In this document: in pieces, positions 28,557-37,518 of the stretch
How the letters are laid out: each line of letters starts with the position of its first letter
Position numbering within the stretch: position 1 is the first letter of the stretch
From: Chersky-840 sp963794615
Lineage (GTDB): Bacteria > Actinomycetota > Acidimicrobiia > Acidimicrobiales > UBA8190
Assembly: GCA_963794615.1 (NCBI GenBank)
Contig: CAWCEP010000006.1
Location: forward strand, 248,001 to 312,000
Length of the DNA: 64,000 nt
Direction of reading: 5' to 3'
Notes under the pieces: generated by a model
Databases searched by the model: none
What the model saw: the letters and a program-made list of their open reading frames with translations, nothing else
What the model was told of the DNA's origin: nothing
Program-made: the position numbers and the translations under genes

Positions 28557-29154
28557 GACCATCCGTGGGGAAGTTTCAATCGTGTTGTTTGCGTAGACGA
28601 GTCGATCTGAAACGCCATCGAGGACCGGAAGAACCCTCTTGACATCGTTCAGGTTGTTGAGAAGTATGTGGCTCCTGTGATTCATGTGGTGAATGTTTGT
28701 TGCTGTCGGCATAGGGCCGAGGAGCAAGCACCGCAAACGTGCATGACCGGGGTCTTCTCTGACAAAGGGGGAATGTCTCATGGTGGAACGCCACTCGGTT
28801 GGAAAAAACTCGAGCCCCATTGCGTCTTGGATACGGCAAAACGTCATCGACGTTGCTCCACAGTGGATGCATCTTCTTCGCAGCGCCCTTGCGAATGTCC
28901 GAACTCGTTGAGTGGCGACCATGGCTACCACGCTCAACTCGTCACCCAAGTCGAGTTGGTACATCGACGCGAGCGTGGTCCTCGATCGCGACCGGTTCAC
29001 CTCAGCGATAGCTCCGACCTTCACGTCAGAACCTGCAGTTCGACTGCCTGGTCCAGACTGGCCGCCCGATCAGTGGGACTGAGCTAATTAGAAGGAGGGC
29101 GCGCCAGACCGCTCAACATGTAGAGGTGAAGTTCGCGCCCCGACACGGTGAAGT
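28557..29154. other. No supported gene
   Basis: A 158-codon minus-strand frame (28548-29024) and a plus-strand frame (28668-29087) overlap here, neither with a recognisable domain or a good ribosome site. The stretch lies between two IS fragments and is probably decayed. Confidence 0.3.
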
Positions 29155-29560
29155 AGCCGCGTCTTGTCGCCAGGCTGACACCGACGAAGCTGGGCCACGG
29201 TGTTGTCCTTCTTCGACCTAGCGTGCGTCCGAATTCTCCAGTTCGTCCGGCTCTTCCGGGCGTGACAATGGAGAGCTGGCTGTCGAAGTCGTCATGCTTC
29301 GCTACGAGGCAGCGGTACTGTGGCGCCAGGTAGCGCGCACGGCAATGCGGCCCAGCGAACGGTCGCTATTGCCAAGCTGAGTCGGCTCATCGACCGCCGG
29401 CCCTGGGAGAGGTTTCATCCTCCAGCCGGAGAGCTTGCTGTGCTGCATCGGACCTGGCCCGGTGTCGGTGGACCCCGTAATGTCTGAAACTCGACGTGTT
29501 CACTACGCCGCGAGTTCGTATTCGTGGATCAATCCCGTAACGTCCGAGTACTGGATCGGG
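29155..29560. repeat. Rearranged IS fragment: 5' part plus inverted 3' tip
   Basis: Bases 29,155-29,484 match about 1,030-1,340 of the reference IS in the plus direction (CGTCCGAATTCTCCAGTTCG, GTCGTCATGCTTCGC). Just after it, 29,503-29,540 carries the IHEYELAA end of the transposase on the minus strand. So two opposite pieces of the IS were joined here. Confidence 0.6.
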
Positions 29561-29632
29561 GCTTTCCGGTCCGGCGGAGGATCACCAGGTACTGCCCGGA
29601 TGGCGACACAGGGAAGACACTGAGGAAAAGGC

Positions 29633-31123
29633 ATGAGTAACGAGTCACCCCTGAGATCAACGTCGTCGAAGACCAGACCAGATCTTCGATTCGCCATCAT
29701 CGGGGCCGGGATGGCGGGGGTCCTGACCGCCATCAAGCTGAAGGAGGCGGGGTTTTCGGACTTCACCGTGTACGAGAAGGACGATCGCCTCGGGGGAACC
29801 TGGTGGGAGAACACCTACCCCGGGCTTTCCTGCGACGTTCCCTCCCATCTCTATTGCTACTCGTTCGCCCTCAACCCCGAGTGGAGCCACACGTTCTCCC
29901 CGGGCGCGGAGATCCAGGCCTACTTCGAGCGCGTCGCTCGTAACTTCGACGTCATTCCGTTCATCCGTTTCAACGACGAGGTCGTGAGCTGCGCGTTCGA
30001 GAACGGGCGGTGGCAGCTTTCGACGGCGGGGGGTCATCGCGACCAAGTCGACGTCGTGATCGCGGCCACCGGAGTCCTCCACCACCCAAAGTACCCCGAT
30101 ATCAAGGGTCTCGACTCCTTCGGCGGCGCCTTGTTCCATAGCGCCCGGTGGGACCACGGAGTCACACTCGACGGGGCGCGAGTCGGCATCATCGGCACCG
30201 GGTCCACCGCGGTGCAGATCGTGTCGGCCATCGTCGACCGGGTGGAGAAGCTGGTGTTGTTCCAGCGCACCGCTCAGTGGGTGATACCTGCGATGAACCC
30301 GGCGTACACGCCCGAGGAGAAGGCGGCGTTTCGGCGGGACCCGCATCTGATGGAGGAATTGCGCGCCGGGGTGTCGCAGCTCTTCGACGGATTCTCCGGT
30401 GCGGTCGTGGACGCCGAATCGCCCCAGATGAAGATGATCGAACAAGCCTGCATGGCGAACCTCGAGGACAATGTCACCGACCCCGAGCTCCGCGAGCGCC
30501 TACGCCCTGACTACCGGGCCGCGTGCAAGCGGCTCATCGTCTCGGGCGACTTCTACCGGGCCATCCAGAGCCCGAACGCCGAGTTGGTCACCGACGCGAT
30601 AGACAGCGTCGAGGCCGGTGGGGTCCGCACGGTCGACGGCCACCTCCACGAGCTCGACGTCCTGGTCCTCGCCACCGGTTTCAAGGTGGACGCGTTCGTG
30701 CGACCCATGTCGGTCGTGGGCCGCGACGGTCAGAGCCTCGAGCGGGCATGGTCCCAACGCCCCGAGGCGTACCTGTCGATCTCGGTGCCCGGCTTCCCCA
30801 ACTTCTTCATGCTGAACGGGCCCAACGGGCCCGTGGGGAACTTCTCCCTGGTAGAGGTGGCCGAGCTGCAGGTCGGCTACATCCTGCAACTGGTCGACCG
30901 GCTCCGCTCGGGCCAGTGCCGGGAGATCAGCGCCACCCAGGCCGCCCTGGACGAATTCGAGGCGGCGCGGATGGAAGCGGCCAAGAAGACGGTCTGGGCG
31001 ACGGGGTGTCGCAGTTGGTACCTGGACGACCGCGGTGTTCCGGCCGCCTGGCCCTGGCACTTCGGCCGCTTCCGGAGCGCGATGTCCGCACCCGCGTGGG
31101 AAGCCTACGAGCTCCGCGGCTGA
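29633..31123 (+). CDS. Flavin-containing (Baeyer-Villiger-type) monooxygenase
   Basis: A 496-residue FAD/NADPH monooxygenase. Two dinucleotide folds: GAGMAG (24-29) for FAD and GTGSTA (188-193) for NADPH. Between them lies FGGALFHSARW (163-173), the Baeyer-Villiger fingerprint FxGxxxHxxxW. The GGTWWENTYPGLSCDVPSH block (54-72) is also typical. Such enzymes insert oxygen next to ketones or hydroxylate lipophilic substrates. AGGAAAAGGC precedes the ATG by a few bases. It is followed, after about 330 bases, by a WS/DGAT gene in the same direction, so a role with lipid or ketone substrates is plausible but unproven. Confidence 0.9.
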   Translation: MSNESPLRSTSSKTRPDLRFAIIGAGMAGVLTAIKLKEAGFSDFTVYEKDDRLGGTWWENTYPGLSCDVPSHLYCYSFALNPEWSHTFSPGAEIQAYFERVARNFDVIPFIRFNDEVVSCAFENGRWQLSTAGGHRDQVDVVIAATGVLHHPKYPDIKGLDSFGGALFHSARWDHGVTLDGARVGIIGTGSTAVQIVSAIVDRVEKLVLFQRTAQWVIPAMNPAYTPEEKAAFRRDPHLMEELRAGVSQLFDGFSGAVVDAESPQMKMIEQACMANLEDNVTDPELRERLRPDYRAACKRLIVSGDFYRAIQSPNAELVTDAIDSVEAGGVRTVDGHLHELDVLVLATGFKVDAFVRPMSVVGRDGQSLERAWSQRPEAYLSISVPGFPNFFMLNGPNGPVGNFSLVEVAELQVGYILQLVDRLRSGQCREISATQAALDEFEAARMEAAKKTVWATGCRSWYLDDRGVPAAWPWHFGRFRSAMSAPAWEAYELRG

Positions 31124-31451
31124 TTCCCGGCGCTCTCAGGGGTCGCAGCTATATCGGCCTCGTGGGGGTTGACGGCCATAGAGACTTGCGCCTCGTCGAG
31201 ACCAAGCTCGCAGACAACAACGATGATCTGCTCGTGCTGCAGGTGTGGGTACCGAAAATTGCGGCGTCGCTGAAGGGCCTGCTCCTCCGACGGCGTGGGC
31301 GGCGTCGCCAAGCCGGTGCCCATAGGCTGTCGGGGCACTAGGAGACCCTCGTCCCGCCGCGGAAGCAGGTGCCATGGCGAGCGCGGACCTTTCGAGCTCA
31401 ACCTCGCGTCCTTTCGTGAGCGTGTCACCGCACAGATGCAAGAGGAGACCA
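31124..31451. other. Intergenic region with an IS end remnant
   Basis: About 330 bases between the monooxygenase and the WS/DGAT gene. At 31,243-31,266 a remnant of the IS terminal sequence is visible (GTGTGGGTACCGAAAATTGC). No gene seen. The region just before 31,452 supplies the ribosome site AGAGGAGACCA. Confidence 0.45.
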
Positions 31452-32906
31452 ATGGAGCGAATGGATACGCTCGACGCCGAGTTCCTACACCTGGAGGACG
31501 GGATCGCGCATATGCACATCGGAGCGGCATGCTTGTTTCCCAATCCGCCCCCGTCGTACGACGACATCGCGGGAATGATCGCCGCCAAGCTGCACCTCAT
31601 CCCCCGTTACCGCCAGCGAGTGCGTTCGGTGCCCTTGGAGCTGGGCCGACCGCTCTGGGTCGACGATCCCCACTTCAACCTCGCCTACCATCTACGACAC
31701 ACGGCACTGCCGGCGCCTGGCGACGACACTACGTTCTGTCGCCTGATGGGACGGATCATGTCCCAGCCGCTCGACCGCGACCGGCCGCTGTGGGAAACGT
31801 GGCTCGTCGAGGGTCTCGAGGGCGGGCATTGGGCGCTCGTGCCCAAAGTCCACCACTGCATGGTCGACGGTATCGCCGGTGTCGAACTGCTGCGCGTGAT
31901 GCTGGATCTCCAGGCCGACACCAAGGCGGCGGTGCCCGAGCCATGGGAGCCTCAGCCCGAACCTCACGGCGCGGCGAAGGTGCTCGACGCATGGAGTGGC
32001 CTCGCCAGCGATGTCATCGCCATCGCACGCCGGCTTCCTCGAGCCATCACCCACCCGGAGGAAACCATCCGATCCGCCATTGGGACCGCCCGGGGCTTCG
32101 CCCGCTTTGCCGGCGACCTCGGGGCTACACCACCACTGTCGATCGAGGGCAGCATCGGCCCCCACCGCACCTGGGCTCAATCGTCTGCGAGCCTCGGCGA
32201 CGTGCGAGCGATCCGCGCGGCGTTCACCGGCACGATCAACGACGTCGTGCTCGCCGCGGTCAGCGGCGGCTACCGGGAGTTGCTGTTCTCACGAGGCGAG
32301 GATGCCGACCGAGCGATCGTCCGCTCTTTGGTGCCGGTGTCGACGCGGCACGACGACGGCCATGGCACATCCGGTAATCGGGCCTCGGCCCTCCTCTACG
32401 ACCTGCCGGTTCGGGTCGCCGACCCGGTCGAACGACTCGAGGTCGTCCACGATCAGATGACCGAACTGAAGGCGTCGCACATGGCCGAAGCCGGCGAGGC
32501 GGTTACCGCAATCGGCAACCTCGCCCCACCGATGGTCGTAGGCCCACTGAGCCGGATGGTAGTCCGTGCTATACACCGGCTCCCGCAACGCTCGGTCAAC
32601 ACGATTACGACCAACGTGCCCGGACCGCAGTTCCCCCTCTACTGCCTGGGCCGTGAGATGCTCGAGTATCGCCCGTTCGTCCCCATCAGCCACGGAGTTC
32701 GCGTGAGCACGGCCATCCTCTCCTACAACGACCGCCTCTTCTTCGGCATCACCGGCGACTACGCGACCGCACCCGACGTTCAGGTGCTCGCCTTGGCCGT
32801 GTCGGCAGGCATCGAACAACTCCGCGAATGCGCTCTCTCCCGAGCTGTCAAATCCCGACCTCGCAAATCCCGATCCGCCACGACCCGACCCGAGACCAGA
32901 GGATGA
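31452..32906 (+). CDS. WS/DGAT family wax ester synthase / diacylglycerol acyltransferase
   Basis: A 484-residue bifunctional acyltransferase type that joins acyl-CoA to fatty alcohols or diacylglycerol. The active-site motif HHCMVDG (134-140, HHxxxDG) is present. Other family blocks: MDTLDAEFLHLEDGIAHMHI at the start, PLDRDRPLWETWLVEGLEGG (106-125), TINDVVLAAVSGGYRELL, and NVPGPQFPLYCLGREM near the C-terminus. I chose ATG 31452 because GAGGAGACC precedes it and the family starts here; the frame is open to 31374. It is one of two WS/DGAT genes in the window (with 46684), which fits storage-lipid metabolism. Confidence 0.92.
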   Translation: MERMDTLDAEFLHLEDGIAHMHIGAACLFPNPPPSYDDIAGMIAAKLHLIPRYRQRVRSVPLELGRPLWVDDPHFNLAYHLRHTALPAPGDDTTFCRLMGRIMSQPLDRDRPLWETWLVEGLEGGHWALVPKVHHCMVDGIAGVELLRVMLDLQADTKAAVPEPWEPQPEPHGAAKVLDAWSGLASDVIAIARRLPRAITHPEETIRSAIGTARGFARFAGDLGATPPLSIEGSIGPHRTWAQSSASLGDVRAIRAAFTGTINDVVLAAVSGGYRELLFSRGEDADRAIVRSLVPVSTRHDDGHGTSGNRASALLYDLPVRVADPVERLEVVHDQMTELKASHMAEAGEAVTAIGNLAPPMVVGPLSRMVVRAIHRLPQRSVNTITTNVPGPQFPLYCLGREMLEYRPFVPISHGVRVSTAILSYNDRLFFGITGDYATAPDVQVLALAVSAGIEQLRECALSRAVKSRPRKSRSATTRPETRG

Positions 32907-33352
32907 GCGCATGAGCGCCTACCACGACGCCACGTTCAGCTTCGATGGGACGATCGAGCGTATGCTCGTCACATACCTCCCAAGTAACGACGCTACCTCG
33001 TCCACCTGAGCGCTGGGAAGGGATCAAGCGCACACGCGGCGCGCGGGGAATGGGGCTGACGCCAGCCTCGGTGTCGAGCCAAATCAGAGCCTCTTTCAGA
33101 TGTATTGCGCTCCGTAGACAAGCTGAGGTTGGCAGGTGCCGGTCGGCGAGGCGGGACCGTTCGACATGCGCGAGTCGGTTCCTCATCGAGGCCAGGAAGT
33201 CGGGCTGTTAGAACCGCTTGCCTTTTGGCGTTGACCGCGCTGTATGGCCGGGATTGCTCAGGAAGGGACCAAACCCCGCCAGACCGAATCGTCCGCAATC
33301 CTCCGAGCGGACGAGAGGTGATTGAGGCCCCGCAGGGCCACTTCTCTACGCG
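32907..33352. other. Intergenic, convergent; no supported gene
   Basis: About 450 bases between the WS/DGAT gene and the convergent esterase. A short frame MSAYHDATFSFDG begins right after the WS/DGAT stop but closes soon. I see no clear terminator hairpin. Confidence 0.3.
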
Positions 33353-34612
33353 TCAACTCCGCATTGCTCTAACCGATCGAAACACCAGTCCCGCCAAACG
33401 GAAGATTCGATGATCGCCCCCCACCGGGGCCTGAATCAGCTTCAGCTCGTTAGTGACAAAGCCAAAGGACAATCCGCTGACTGGATCCGCCCAACCGCCC
33501 GAGCCTCCAAAGCCATAGTGGCCGAAGGCGGAGTCACCCCGGTACCCTTGCGCCCCGGCTCGGTGGTATCCCATGCGCCAATTCATCCGCATGCCGATGA
33601 CGGCGTCGTGAGCTCTGGTCTGGACCTTGCTCAGCATGCCCACCGTCTCCGGCGACAAGAGCCGTACGCCCTCGACCTCGCCGTCGTTGGCAATGATCGC
33701 GTAGAGCTTGGCCAGTGCGTGAGCCGAGAGAAGGCCGTTCACCGACGGCATCTCGGTGTTAAGCACCAACGGCGACGGGCCGGTTAGGACTTGGTCGAAG
33801 TACGGGACGTAGAGGGCCTCGAGAAAACGGCGCGTCAGCTCGACCTTACGGAGCGTGGGCATGGACCAGGCGCTCATGCTGGCAAAGAGATGCGGGGTGG
33901 GGCGCACGGGCGGAGTCCTGCCGATCGGCGGTGCAAAGCGACGGAGACCGTCGGGTGGCATTCCGATGCCCAAGCCGTCGGTGTCGAGAGGCTTGGCGAG
34001 CTCCTCACGCACCAAGTCGGCCATGCCAAGCCCCGTCACCCTTCTGGCCAACCCGGCCAGGAGCCACCCGAAGGTCATTGCGTGGTACCCGGGGTGCCCC
34101 GGCCATGGGTCGGGCGGCCGGACTGCCAGTCGATTCTCGAGGGCGATGTGATCGAGCAGGTCCTCCGGGCGACCGACGAGGTCGGTCATTGAGTGCAGGC
34201 CTGCCTGGTGGCTGAGGAGCTCTCGCACGGTGATGGCTTGCTTGCCGGCAACGCCGAACTCCGGCCAGTAGCTCGCCACCGGAGCCTCGTAGTCGACAAG
34301 ACCACGATCGGCCAGGCGATGGATGACGGTGGAGGCCACGCCCTTGGTGGTCGAGAAGCAGACGGTGACCGTGTCTCTCTCCCAGGGCTGCGACCGGCGG
34401 CGGTCGGCGAACCCGGCCCACACGTCCACCACGGGCCGGCCGTGCCAGCGGACTGCCAGGGCGCCACCCCCTCTACTGCTCGGGTTGAACAGCTGGCCGA
34501 AATACGACACCACGGGTGCAAACATCGGATGTGCGTCGCCGTTGACGGCTCCGAGTGGAACCTGTCCGTTCGTCATCCCATGAGCTTGCCCGGCGCAGGC
34601 CGTTGCCGCCAT
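33353..34612 (-). CDS. Beta-lactamase-like serine hydrolase (esterase/carboxypeptidase type)
   Basis: A 419-residue protein of the class C beta-lactamase fold. The SxxK motif is STTK in TVCFSTTKGVAS (Ser nucleophile), a YxM/YxN-like Tyr lies in HPGYHAMTFGWLLAG, and a Gly-rich HxG-like block lies in GHYGFGGSGGWADP. VRELLSHQAGL and GALAVRWHGRPVVDVW are also typical of EstB-like esterases. It could hydrolyse short esters or lactones. The start may be the inner ATG at 34576 (MTNGQVPL), since the first 12 residues look non-coding. Convergent with the WS/DGAT gene. Confidence 0.85.
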   Translation of the reverse strand: MAATACAGQAHGMTNGQVPLGAVNGDAHPMFAPVVSYFGQLFNPSSRGGGALAVRWHGRPVVDVWAGFADRRRSQPWERDTVTVCFSTTKGVASTVIHRLADRGLVDYEAPVASYWPEFGVAGKQAITVRELLSHQAGLHSMTDLVGRPEDLLDHIALENRLAVRPPDPWPGHPGYHAMTFGWLLAGLARRVTGLGMADLVREELAKPLDTDGLGIGMPPDGLRRFAPPIGRTPPVRPTPHLFASMSAWSMPTLRKVELTRRFLEALYVPYFDQVLTGPSPLVLNTEMPSVNGLLSAHALAKLYAIIANDGEVEGVRLLSPETVGMLSKVQTRAHDAVIGMRMNWRMGYHRAGAQGYRGDSAFGHYGFGGSGGWADPVSGLSFGFVTNELKLIQAPVGGDHRIFRLAGLVFRSVRAMRS

Positions 34613-34819
34613 CCGTCGGCTGAAGGGTCAACCGGACATCCCGGCGCGATTCTCTCAGCTGCTCGGTAGCGCCTGTCTTGCACGATCCCCGTGCCCACGC
34701 TGATACACAACCAGCCCGCTAAGCGAGCAGGAACGGGCGGTCACAGGATGCTCGGAGCCGCCCAACGACCGCTTATGGAACCACAATGTCGAGTGCCCAG
34801 CCCTGTCTGTGCTCTGGGT

Positions 34820-35698
34820 TCAGAGACCAGCCACTAGGCGTGTGATGCGATCCCTCAGCCTGGTCGGGATGAACGGCTGGGCGGCGGCAACGGCTTGAGC
34901 ATCGGGGCCGACAAGGTAGCGGGCTCGCGGTGAACGCGAGGTGAGGGCTTTGCCTATGGTCTTAGCGACGCCCTCCGGTTCACCCATGAGGCCCATGAGG
35001 AGTTTGAGCAAGCCGCGAGTCCTTTGGTAGCCGACCTCGTAGTTCGACCCAGCATGACGAGCGACGTCCTCATTGAGTGCTGTCCAGATTCCAGTCCTGA
35101 AGCCGCCTGGCTCGACCAGCACCACCTCGATGCCGTCGCGGATGACCTCCAGGCGTAAGGCGTCGGACGCGGCCTCAAGAGCGTGTTTGCATGCCTGGTA
35201 CCACCCGCTGAACGGTGTCGTGGTTAGCCCGTAGATGGACGAGACGTTCACAACTCGCCCCTCGCCTGCTGCGCGCATGTGTGGCAAGGCCAATCGTGCT
35301 AGCCGCATGGGTGCGATTACCATCGTCTCAAGCTGCTTACGCGCCTCCTCGTCGGTGATGTCCTCGATGGCACCGATCCCCGAGTACCCGGCGTTGTTCA
35401 CGATCGCCCAAGGATGTAGCTCCTCGATCACAGCAGCGCAACGCTCGGCATCGATAACGTCCAGCAGCACAGTGTCCACCGAGCATCCATTGCTCGCGGC
35501 GGCTTTGGCGACTTCTGTTGCCTTCGCCTCTGAACGGACCGAACCCACCGATCGGAACCCGAGCCTGGCCAAGTGCATCACGGTTGCCAGGCCGATGCCT
35601 GAGTTGGCCCCTGTGGTGAGCACCGTCCGCTCGTGACGAGAGGGACTGGCCTTGATCGTCTCTCCACCGAGGCTGAGCACTGTGGCGGCGTGGCTCAC
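34820..35698 (-). CDS. Short-chain dehydrogenase/reductase
   Basis: A 292-residue SDR. The cofactor motif TGANSGIG sits near residue 22-29, NNAG near 90, and the catalytic Ser and Tyr-x-x-x-Lys in VNVSSIYGL and WYQACKHAL. C-terminal part VEPGGFRTGIW is typical of classical SDRs that use NAD(P)H on ketones or acyl intermediates. The start is GTG 35698, which overlaps the ketosynthase stop (GTGA), so the two are translationally coupled. An open frame extends upstream to 36496 but is antisense-like to nothing real: it lies inside the ketosynthase in another frame. Likely reduces the ketosynthase product. Confidence 0.85.
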   Translation of the reverse strand: MSHAATVLSLGGETIKASPSRHERTVLTTGANSGIGLATVMHLARLGFRSVGSVRSEAKATEVAKAAASNGCSVDTVLLDVIDAERCAAVIEELHPWAIVNNAGYSGIGAIEDITDEEARKQLETMVIAPMRLARLALPHMRAAGEGRVVNVSSIYGLTTTPFSGWYQACKHALEAASDALRLEVIRDGIEVVLVEPGGFRTGIWTALNEDVARHAGSNYEVGYQRTRGLLKLLMGLMGEPEGVAKTIGKALTSRSPRARYLVGPDAQAVAAAQPFIPTRLRDRITRLVAGL

Positions 35699-36852
35699 AA
35701 CGCCACCGCTGCGTAGCCGTTCATAGCACCGTTTCCGGCTCCGATCCACAAGAAGACCACGAGGTCGCCCTTGTTCACCAGGCCGGCGCGACGGTCCTCG
35801 TCCAGGAGGATCAGGGTGCTCGCCGCCGAGGTGTTGCCGTAGTGGTCGACGCTGATCGGTACCCGCTCCGGAGGAAGACCGAGCATCTCGATGGCCTGGC
35901 GGACGACTACGCCGTTGGCCTGGTGCAGGTACCAACGGGCCACGGCGTCGACATCGAAGTCGGCTCCGGTGAAGGACTTGACCTTCGTGGGCCAGTCCTC
36001 TTGCAGCATCTGGAAGTCCCGCGCCATCAACGGGGGGAAAACCTCGGCCACCTTGACACCGTCCATGAGGAACACGTGATCGGCCAGGTTGCTGGCCGCG
36101 GTGTGATGCAGACAGCCTCCCCCCGGGTAGGTGACGAGCCCGATGTCGGAGCTGGTCTCGTTGCGTACCGAAAGCAGGCCCGTGGGAACGCGGTTCTGGT
36201 CGCAGGGCGACGAACGCCAGACAGAGGCACCCGCACCGTCGGCGAACATGAGCGGGGCCAGCCATCCCAGGCCGCTCTGGTGCTTGTAGTAGTAGTCGTG
36301 CACCTCGGGCCCGAAGTAGCCCGAGGGGCAATTGCTGGCAACGACCAAGGCGGTGGCGGGTGCCATCGAGACGAGGGAGCACGCCATGGTGCGGAACCCG
36401 GCCGACAGCCCGGCACACCCCAGGTTGTGGTGGACGAGGTCCACATCCCGGCGCAGTCCCAGCTCGGGCACCAGGAACCGGAAGTGGTCCTGGCAAGCGA
36501 TGAGGTCAGGCGTCGTCGACACATGGACCAGGACATCCACTTCGGAGGCGTCGATCTTGGCGTCGACGAGAGCGGCGCGGCCGGCCCGGAGCGCCAGGTC
36601 ACCGTCGTACAGGCCGCCGTCGGCCCGGCTCCGCTTGTGTCGCCCGCCGAACTCATAATCCAACCGGCGCTCATAGATGCCGAGGTGCTTCACGACCCAT
36701 TCGGGCTCCAGAGGTCTGCCGTCAGGGCGAACGGGGCGAAGGTATTGGAGGATCTCCTCGTTGGAGACTCGGTGTTCGGGCAGGTAGGAACCGACCCCGA
36801 TCAACGAGACAGAGACATCGGAAGCCAACCTTGGAATCGAAGAGTTGGTCAT
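35695..36852 (-). CDS. Ketoacyl-ACP synthase III-like (thiolase-fold) enzyme
   Basis: A 385-residue KAS III-like enzyme. The catalytic triad is visible: Cys 146 in HHNLGCAGLSAG, His in WYLHQANGVVVR, and Asn in HYGNTSAAS. The start GVGSYLPEHRVSNEEIL is typical. It would condense an acyl-CoA with malonyl-ACP or a second acyl group. At 385 residues it is longer than housekeeping FabH (about 320), so it is probably a specialised paralog. The stop overlaps the SDR start by 4 bases, so both form one operon for making a beta-keto or hydroxy-acyl product. Confidence 0.88.
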   Translation of the reverse strand: MTNSSIPRLASDVSVSLIGVGSYLPEHRVSNEEILQYLRPVRPDGRPLEPEWVVKHLGIYERRLDYEFGGRHKRSRADGGLYDGDLALRAGRAALVDAKIDASEVDVLVHVSTTPDLIACQDHFRFLVPELGLRRDVDLVHHNLGCAGLSAGFRTMACSLVSMAPATALVVASNCPSGYFGPEVHDYYYKHQSGLGWLAPLMFADGAGASVWRSSPCDQNRVPTGLLSVRNETSSDIGLVTYPGGGCLHHTAASNLADHVFLMDGVKVAEVFPPLMARDFQMLQEDWPTKVKSFTGADFDVDAVARWYLHQANGVVVRQAIEMLGLPPERVPISVDHYGNTSAASTLILLDEDRRAGLVNKGDLVVFLWIGAGNGAMNGYAAVAL

Positions 36853-36964
36853 CGCGCCACCTCACAGTCCAGCGAAATCGGCACCTCTACCGGCGCGGCT
36901 CAATTCCCATCCAACGCCTGTCGGGGTGGGTCAAACAGTGGCAAAGGTCCCAATCCCCGACGGT

Positions 36965-37008
36965 TGTGGCTGCCCGTCCAGGCGCGGTGCGCCGCTCTGG
37001 CAGCCACA
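36965..37008. repeat. Inverted repeat upstream of the ketosynthase
   Basis: TGTGGCTGCC (36,965-36,974) and GGCAGCCACA (36,999-37,008) are perfect arms of 10 bases around a 24-base centre that itself contains GCGC/GCGC. It lies about 110 bases before the ketosynthase start, so it could be an operator or a hairpin in the leader. The rest of 36,853-37,157 shows no gene. Confidence 0.4.
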
Positions 37009-37157
37009 CAAGACGGATTTGCCATCGTGAACTCCCACAACCTGTCGCGGACTCGCTAGCAATCGCGGTGCGGGGTCGGACGGCGGTGGATCAGGGAATT
37101 CCTGGGTGGCTGCGACCATCCTTGCGATCGGTACAGCACGACATCGCCGCCCCCATC

Positions 37158-37383
37158 AGCTCTATTTGCGACCACAATCACACGGGAAATCAAGGTCCAT
37201 AGCGTGGGAATGCCCGCGAAACGTTGCGCTCTGTGCCTGGTGGAGTGGGTTTTGTCGGTAGCCCACGGACGGACGGACGGACGGACGGACGGACGGACGA
37301 ACCAACGAGCCCACTGACCGATCAACCATGGTCTCGACAAACGGGGACTTTGACGTCGACAAAACTGTTACGAAACGGGCATG
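37158..37383 (+). repeat. Dispersed repeat copy with (CGGA)n and TCGACAAA tail
   Basis: Matches the 26,902 copy from GCTCTATTTGCGACCAC on: CGGGAAATCAAGG, AGCGTGGGAATGCCC, GAAACGTTGCGCTCTGTGCC, GGTTTTGTCGGTAGCCCACG, then at least eight CGGA units and GAACCAACGAGCCC. It continues into TCGACAAACGGGGAC, TCGACAAAACTG and GAAACGGGCATG, the same tail seen after the tRNA at 22-110. The IS-type end is missing on the left. Confidence 0.65.
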
Positions 37384-37518
37384 AACCGAGGCGAAGTTGG
37401 GACAGTGCCTTCCGGAGCGTCGCTGTCATCCCCTTAGGTCGAGATCCAGGCTTGCACTTTCTCATCGGACCAACGGCATGCGGCTCGGGCGTGGCATCCT
37501 CTACCACGAAGTTCGGTG

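Noticed and set aside
34820..36496. Single 558-codon fusion ORF before the SDR
   Set aside because: The upstream two thirds lie in another frame of the intact ketosynthase; the composition is Arg/Pro/Gly-rich as in shadow frames. The SDR starts at GTG 35698.
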